Shown: in pieces, positions 59,152-63,241 of the stretch
Numbering within the stretch: position 1 is the stretch's first letter
Layout of the letters: every line of letters begins with the position of its first letter
Notes under the pieces: generated by a model
The model's input: the letters and a program-made list of their open reading frames with translations, nothing else
Databases searched by the model: none
Told to the model about the DNA's origin: nothing
Made by a program: the position numbers and the translations under genes
Assembly: GCA_017454815.1 (NCBI GenBank)
Contig: JAFTCG010000073.1
Span: forward strand, 1 to 63,241
Origin: Clostridia bacterium
GTDB lineage: Bacteria; Bacillota; Clostridia; Oscillospirales; Acutalibacteraceae
Length of the DNA: 63,241 bases
Reading direction: 5' to 3'

Positions 59152-60360
59152 TTAAGCTGCTTCAGGGGGTTCTGCGGCAGGCGTTGCTTCAGCATCCGGA
59201 AGCGCGAGCGCCTTGAGGAGCGCGTCCGCGATTACAATGTGTCCCGCTGCGTTGGGGTGGGATTTGTCTTGCGGGTCTCTGTTTTCCGCCTTGTAAAGAT
59301 CCGTCTTTGAAAGCTCGCAAAGAATCGCGTTGTTGGCTTTTACGACCTCGGGGATCGCCTTATTCGCGATGTCATACATTTCGACAGCCGCTTTTTCGCA
59401 CCTGAGGTAAGCGATCTTGTAGAGGATCTTCTGAGTTGTCCTCAGCTTGGAGAGGTCAAACTTGTCGCAATGATTAATGTCAGAACCTACCAGACCGGGG
59501 ATCATGACGTTAAGAAGGTCGTAGAGATCTTTTGCATCCTTGCGGAGCTTATTGGCTTTCGTTTCAAATTCCGGGGTGAAACCGGCGGTCTTGAAAAGAT
59601 CGATGAACTCAGTCGGAACGGTTTTCAGAAGTGTGAACATATAGTTCATATACGTTGCGGCTTCCTGATAAGGGTTAAACATATCGCAAACCACGATCTT
59701 GACGTTGGGGTTGAGCTCTTTGATGCGTTTGATGTCCTTGTCAAGGTATTCCCTGATCCTGGATTCAAACTCAGCCTTCACTTTTGCGATTTTGATCGAG
59801 TTGAGAGTGTAAATTCCGCTGACTTTGCCTTCGTCGATGTCTTTCTGGATCTTCGGGACATTGACTTCGTCGCCGTAGAACTCATAATAGTCGTCGTAGC
59901 CTCTGAGCTTGTAGAAAGCGGCTGCAAGGTCGTTTTCGCCGAGGTGGAGGACTACGATGTTTGCGGTTTTGACGTCGCCGATGAATTTTTCATAGTCAAC
60001 GCCTTCTCTGTAGTCCTTTGCGCCATGATCCTTTATGTATCTGTTGTGGTCGTAGGCGTAAGTTTCTTCATTAAGGTCATACCATACGCTTCTTGTGTCA
60101 TACTTCGGGACGGCGTAGTTGATATACTCAACGTCATAGCCTTTGTCTTCAAGCTTTATTGCAAGCTGGTTGCCGAAGCTTTCGTCGATGCCGTTTTCTC
60201 TGTCAACTTTAACATAACTACCTGCGGCAACGCTGTCGCCGAGAATGACGAGCTTAATGTTCTTGTCGACCGTTGCTGCGTTAACGGGAGCAACAAGGCA
60301 AACAAATGCAATTGCAACTGTGAGCACAAGGCTCATTACTTTAATGTTTTTCTTACTCAT
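59152..60360 (-). CDS. Secreted SGNH/GDSL hydrolase, paralogue 2
   Basis: A 402-aa exported SGNH hydrolase. Signal peptide 1-28. Block I ILGDSVAAGS, block III LHLGENDLAA, block V KSHPNAAGH with its acid in DPQDK. Ends in an Ala/Pro/Glu-rich tail absent from the neighbour. Both proteins carry a long middle region (YFGD/YGDEVN to LNPNVKIVVCDMFNPY) larger than in small GDSL lipases. AGGAGGAAG precedes the ATG, with a TTGCAA-17-TATAAT promoter upstream. Confidence 0.87.
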   Translation of the reverse strand: MSKKNIKVMSLVLTVAIAFVCLVAPVNAATVDKNIKLVILGDSVAAGSYVKVDRENGIDESFGNQLAIKLEDKGYDVEYINYAVPKYDTRSVWYDLNEETYAYDHNRYIKDHGAKDYREGVDYEKFIGDVKTANIVVLHLGENDLAAAFYKLRGYDDYYEFYGDEVNVPKIQKDIDEGKVSGIYTLNSIKIAKVKAEFESRIREYLDKDIKRIKELNPNVKIVVCDMFNPYQEAATYMNYMFTLLKTVPTEFIDLFKTAGFTPEFETKANKLRKDAKDLYDLLNVMIPGLVGSDINHCDKFDLSKLRTTQKILYKIAYLRCEKAAVEMYDIANKAIPEVVKANNAILCELSKTDLYKAENRDPQDKSHPNAAGHIVIADALLKALALPDAEATPAAEPPEAA

Positions 60361-60386
60361 AATATCTTCCTCCTAACTGTATGCCT

Positions 60387-60415
60387 ATTATACAATGATT
60401 TTTTATTAATTGCAA
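60387..60415 (-). promoter_or_regulatory. Promoter of SGNH paralogue 2
   Basis: TTGCAA, 17 bp, TATAAT on the minus strand; transcription expected about 20 nt before the start codon. Confidence 0.8.
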
Positions 60416-60500
60416 CAAGATTGTAAACAAATTATTATTAAAAATTATAATAAATCATTGCAAAAATTCATCATTCATTTTCATCGTCCGAATACATCCT

Positions 60501-60527
60501 GCGACCCCCGCATAAAACAGGGGTCGC
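60501..60527. terminator. Hairpin after rpoC
   Basis: GCGACCCC and GGGGTCGC arms with an 11-nt loop. The U-tract is weak on both strands. Confidence 0.5.
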
Positions 60528-60554
60528 ATTATTTGTTTTAGCTGTTGATTTTTA

Positions 60555-63241
60555 TCAATCGCCGAAATCCTGGTCGAGAAGCACTGCGAACGGATTGCCG
60601 TTGTTATCCGCAAGCGACGTCGGTTTTGCTCTGACCTCGCTGTAGCACTTCATGCCGGTGCCGGAGGGAAGGAGCTTGCCGATGATAACGTTTTCTTTAA
60701 GACCGAGGAGCGGATCTGTCTTGCCCTTGATGGCGGCGTCCGTAAGAACTCTCGTGGTTTCCTGGAACGACGCGGCGGAAAGGAACGAATCCGTCGAAAG
60801 CGAAGCCTTTGTGATACCCATGAGGACGTCGACAGCTTCGACGTAGCGGGGCTCTCTGCCCTCTGCTTCGGCTTTCTGCCTGATCTCTTCGTTGATGCCG
60901 AGGAGATCGTATTTTTCGATAAGGGTGTCGGGGAGCAACGAGCTTTCGCCCTCGTCGATAACTTTCATCTTTCTCATCATCTGGCGGACGATGACCTCGA
61001 TATGTTTGTCGTTGATGTCAACACCCTGCATACGGTAAGTTCTCTGAACTTCGCGTATAAGGTAATCGTGAACGGCATCAACGCCCAATACGTCAAGGAT
61101 GTCATGCGGGTTCTTGGAGCCTTCGGTGAGCTCTGTACCCTTTGTGATGATGTCGCCTTCCTCGACTTTGACTCTGAAGCCGTAGGGGATGAGGTAGCTT
61201 CTCTCGTCGGCAGTTTCCGCGTTGGTGACGACGACGTGCTTGGATTTCTTGATCTCGCGGATGGAGACAACGCCGTCGATCTCGCTCAAAATGGCAAGAG
61301 TCTTGGGCTTGCGGGCTTCAAAGAGTTCTTCGATCCTGGGAAGACCCTGAGTGATGTCGCCCGCATCCTTTGCGCCGCCGGTGTGGAACGTTCTCATCGT
61401 GAGCTGTGTACCGGGTTCTCCGATGGACTGAGCCGCGATGATACCGACCGCTTCGCCGATCGTAACGGGCATTCCCGTTGCAAGGTTGGAGCCGTAGCAC
61501 TTGATGCAAACGCCGTGCTGCGAGCCGCAGGTCAGAAGCGAGCGGATGCGGATCCTTGCGCCTTCTTTGTCGGCTTCCTCGGAGGAATGCTCTCTGTCAT
61601 ATTTTTCATAAACAAAGTTGGCAACCTTTTCGGCTGTGTCTTCGCTCATCATCTCGTCTTTGCTCATAATGAGCTCGCCTGTTGCTTCGTCGACAAGGTC
61701 TTCGAGGAGGTATCTTCCCGTAAGTCTTTCGGCAAGTCCGACGATCCTTCTGTTGCCGTCGTAGATGTCGTAAACTTCAAGACCTTCCGTGCAGTGGCAG
61801 TCTTCTTCATGGATGATGACTTCCTGGGAAACGTCGACAAGACGTCTGGTCAGGTAACCCGAGTCGGCAGTACGAAGAGCCGTATCAGCAAGGCCTTTAC
61901 GCGCACCACGGGAGGAGATGAAGTATTCGAGAATGTTCAGACCTTCGCGGTAGTTGGCTCTGATGGGAACTTCGATCGTCTTACCTGCAGTGTTCGCGAT
62001 AAGACCGCGCATTCCCGCAAGCTGACGCAGCTGGGAATCGTTACCACGGGCGCCGGAGTCAAGCATCATGAATATCGGGTTGTATCTGTCAAAGTTGTTT
62101 TTAAGCTCGGCGGCAACGTCCTGAGTACATTTTTCCCAAACGGCGACAACTCTTTCGGAACGTCCCTCCGCGCTGATGAGACCTCTCTGATAGTCGCGGT
62201 CGATCTTGTCGATCTTCTTGTCCGCTTCGGCGAGGAGCTCAGCCTTTTTCGGCGGGATAGTCGCGTCGCAGGAAGCAACGGTGATGCCACTTCGGGTCGA
62301 ATATCTGTAGCCCTGGCTCTTGATCTTGTCAAGAACTTCGGCGGTCACGGCAGTGCCGTGGACTTTGATGCATTTTGCAACGATCTTGCCGAGCATCTTT
62401 TTGTTGACAAGGAAATCAGCTTCGGGAACAAAGAGGTTTTCCTCTTTTGTTCTGTCGACAAATCCGAGATCCTGCGGGATCGCTTCGTTGAAGATAACTC
62501 GTCCGATCGTGGTTTCAACGATCTTGGTGACGGGCTTGCCTTCGAATTCCTTTGTCATCCTGATCTTTATCAATGCGTGAAGGCCGATAACGTCGTCTTC
62601 ATAAGCCATTTTTGCCTCATCAACGTCCCTGAACGCTTTGCCTTCGCCTGTTTCGCCCGGGCGGACAAGAGTAAGGTAGTAAGAACCGAGCACCATGTCC
62701 TGAGTCGGAACTGTAACAGGACGTCCGTCGGAGGGCTTGAGGAGGTTGTTCGTAGCAAGCATAAGGAATCTTGCTTCAGCCTGTGCTTCTGCGGAAAGCG
62801 GAACGTGAACAGGCATCTGGTCGCCGTCGAAGTCGGCGTTGAAAGCCGTACAAACGAGGGGATGAAGCTTTATCGCTTTGCCTTCGATCAATACGGGCTC
62901 GAAAGCCTGGATGCCGAGTCGGTGAAGCGTGGGAGCGCGGTTGAGAAGCACGGGGTGATCCTTGATAACGACTTCAAGGGCATCCCAAACGGCGTTGTTG
63001 ACGCGCTCAACCATCTTCCTTGCGCGCTTGATATTCTCTGCTGCGCCGGTCTCAACAAGGCGTTTCATGACGAAGGGCTTGAACAGCTCGAGAGCCATTT
63101 CTTTGGGAAGGCCGCACTGATAGAGCTTGAGTTCGGGGCCTACGACGATAACGGAACGTCCGGAATAGTCGACACGTTTACCAAGAAGGTTCTGACGGAA
63201 ACGTCCCTGCTTACCTTTAAGCATATCGGAGAGGGATTTGA
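60555..63241 (-). CDS. rpoC: RNA polymerase subunit beta' (5' part beyond the window)
   Basis: The frame is open to the window edge, so about 895 C-terminal codons are seen and the N-terminal zinc-binding quarter is missing. The catalytic NADFDGDQM with three Asp lies near the right end, preceded by [18 protein letters not shown] and [19 protein letters not shown]. Further on come the bridge helix/trigger loop ([23 protein letters not shown] as split blocks), the second zinc site ([27 protein letters not shown]) and [13 protein letters not shown]. Downstream lies an SGNH gene instead of the usual rpsL-rpsG. Confidence 0.97.
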   Translation of the reverse strand, partial: KSLSDMLKGKQGRFRQNLLGKRVDYSGRSVIVVGPELKLYQCGLPKEMALELFKPFVMKRLVETGAAENIKRARKMVERVNNAVWDALEVVIKDHPVLLNRAPTLHRLGIQAFEPVLIEGKAIKLHPLVCTAFNADFDGDQMPVHVPLSAEAQAEARFLMLATNNLLKPSDGRPVTVPTQDMVLGSYYLTLVRPGETGEGKAFRDVDEAKMAYEDDVIGLHALIKIRMTKEFEGKPVTKIVETTIGRVIFNEAIPQDLGFVDRTKEENLFVPEADFLVNKKMLGKIVAKCIKVHGTAVTAEVLDKIKSQGYRYSTRSGITVASCDATIPPKKAELLAEADKKIDKIDRDYQRGLISAEGRSERVVAVWEKCTQDVAAELKNNFDRYNPIFMMLDSGARGNDSQLRQLAGMRGLIANTAGKTIEVPIRANYREGLNILEYFISSRGARKGLADTALRTADSGYLTRRLVDVSQEVIIHEEDCHCTEGLEVYDIYDGNRRIVGLAERLTGRYLLEDLVDEATGELIMSKDEMMSEDTAEKVANFVYEKYDREHSSEEADKEGARIRIRSLLTCGSQHGVCIKCYGSNLATGMPVTIGEAVGIIAAQSIGEPGTQLTMRTFHTGGAKDAGDITQGLPRIEELFEARKPKTLAILSEIDGVVSIREIKKSKHVVVTNAETADERSYLIPYGFRVKVEEGDIITKGTELTEGSKNPHDILDVLGVDAVHDYLIREVQRTYRMQGVDINDKHIEVIVRQMMRKMKVIDEGESSLLPDTLIEKYDLLGINEEIRQKAEAEGREPRYVEAVDVLMGITKASLSTDSFLSAASFQETTRVLTDAAIKGKTDPLLGLKENVIIGKLLPSGTGMKCYSEVRAKPTSLADNNGNPFAVLLDQDFGD

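Overview
The window reads as a chromosome segment of an anaerobic, low-to-mid GC Gram-positive, most likely a gut-type member of Clostridia (Oscillospirales-like). The evidence is consensus sigma-A promoters with strong GGAGG ribosome sites, the dgt-dnaG-rpoD order, rny next to ymdB, holB next to ricT, a SpoIID-domain gene, an 8-Cys clostridial ferredoxin, and intergenic hairpin repeats of the kind common in gut Clostridia. Species cannot be named from this sequence alone.

Layout. 0-8.2 kb: a secreted muramidase-like protein with Ig-like domains, an ArsC/Spx-type thioredoxin-fold protein divergent from cca, then (minus strand) recG, an orphan peptide-binding lipoprotein and ymdB. 8.3-16.8 kb, minus strand: rny (RNase Y), a ferredoxin, ricT, holB, a QueG-like Fe-S protein, an AEC transporter, a membrane protein and citrate synthase. 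16.8-24.1 kb: a SpoIID-domain protein, a YfcE-type phosphoesterase, an operon of three small unknown proteins, ybaK, pnp, rpsO and rlmD. 24.1-28.6 kb, plus strand: an accessory run with a nonsense-broken CDP-alcohol phosphatidyltransferase, a lipoprotein, a TIGR04076 protein, a small membrane protein, a nitroreductase-like protein, an alpha/beta hydrolase, a TfoX-N protein and a lipid kinase.

28.7-39.8 kb, minus strand: three very large secreted proteins (901, 1178 and 1258 aa) that share an 80-92 residue beta repeat I cannot match to a named family. Two combine it with parallel beta-helices; the third combines it with helical FIVAR-like spacers, a cohesin-like domain and Cys-rich CxxCG repeats. 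None shows an LPXTG, SLH or dockerin anchor. Directly upstream (40-49 kb, same strand) is an eight-gene Wzx/Wzy exopolysaccharide locus led by cpsC, a cpsD tyrosine kinase with Gly-Tyr tracts at both ends, and the cpsB phosphatase. Together the two blocks look like a cell-surface island.

49.3-63.2 kb: DUF4363 and DUF421 genes, tRNA-Lys, a tandem pair of 210-bp inverted-repeat elements ending against the rpoD stop codon, rpoD (with a damaged 5' end), dnaG, dgt, a YigZ protein, rpmE, a band-7/NfeD pair, two paralogous secreted SGNH hydrolases, and the 3' three quarters of rpoC, which runs off the window.

The items most worth a second look are the shared surface repeat and its two-block island, a perfect 10-bp inverted-repeat operator around the -10 of the third surface gene, the disrupted rpoD 5' end, the doubly Gly-Tyr-tailed kinase, the grouping of RNase Y, ferredoxin and RicT, and the dispersed 210-bp elements.
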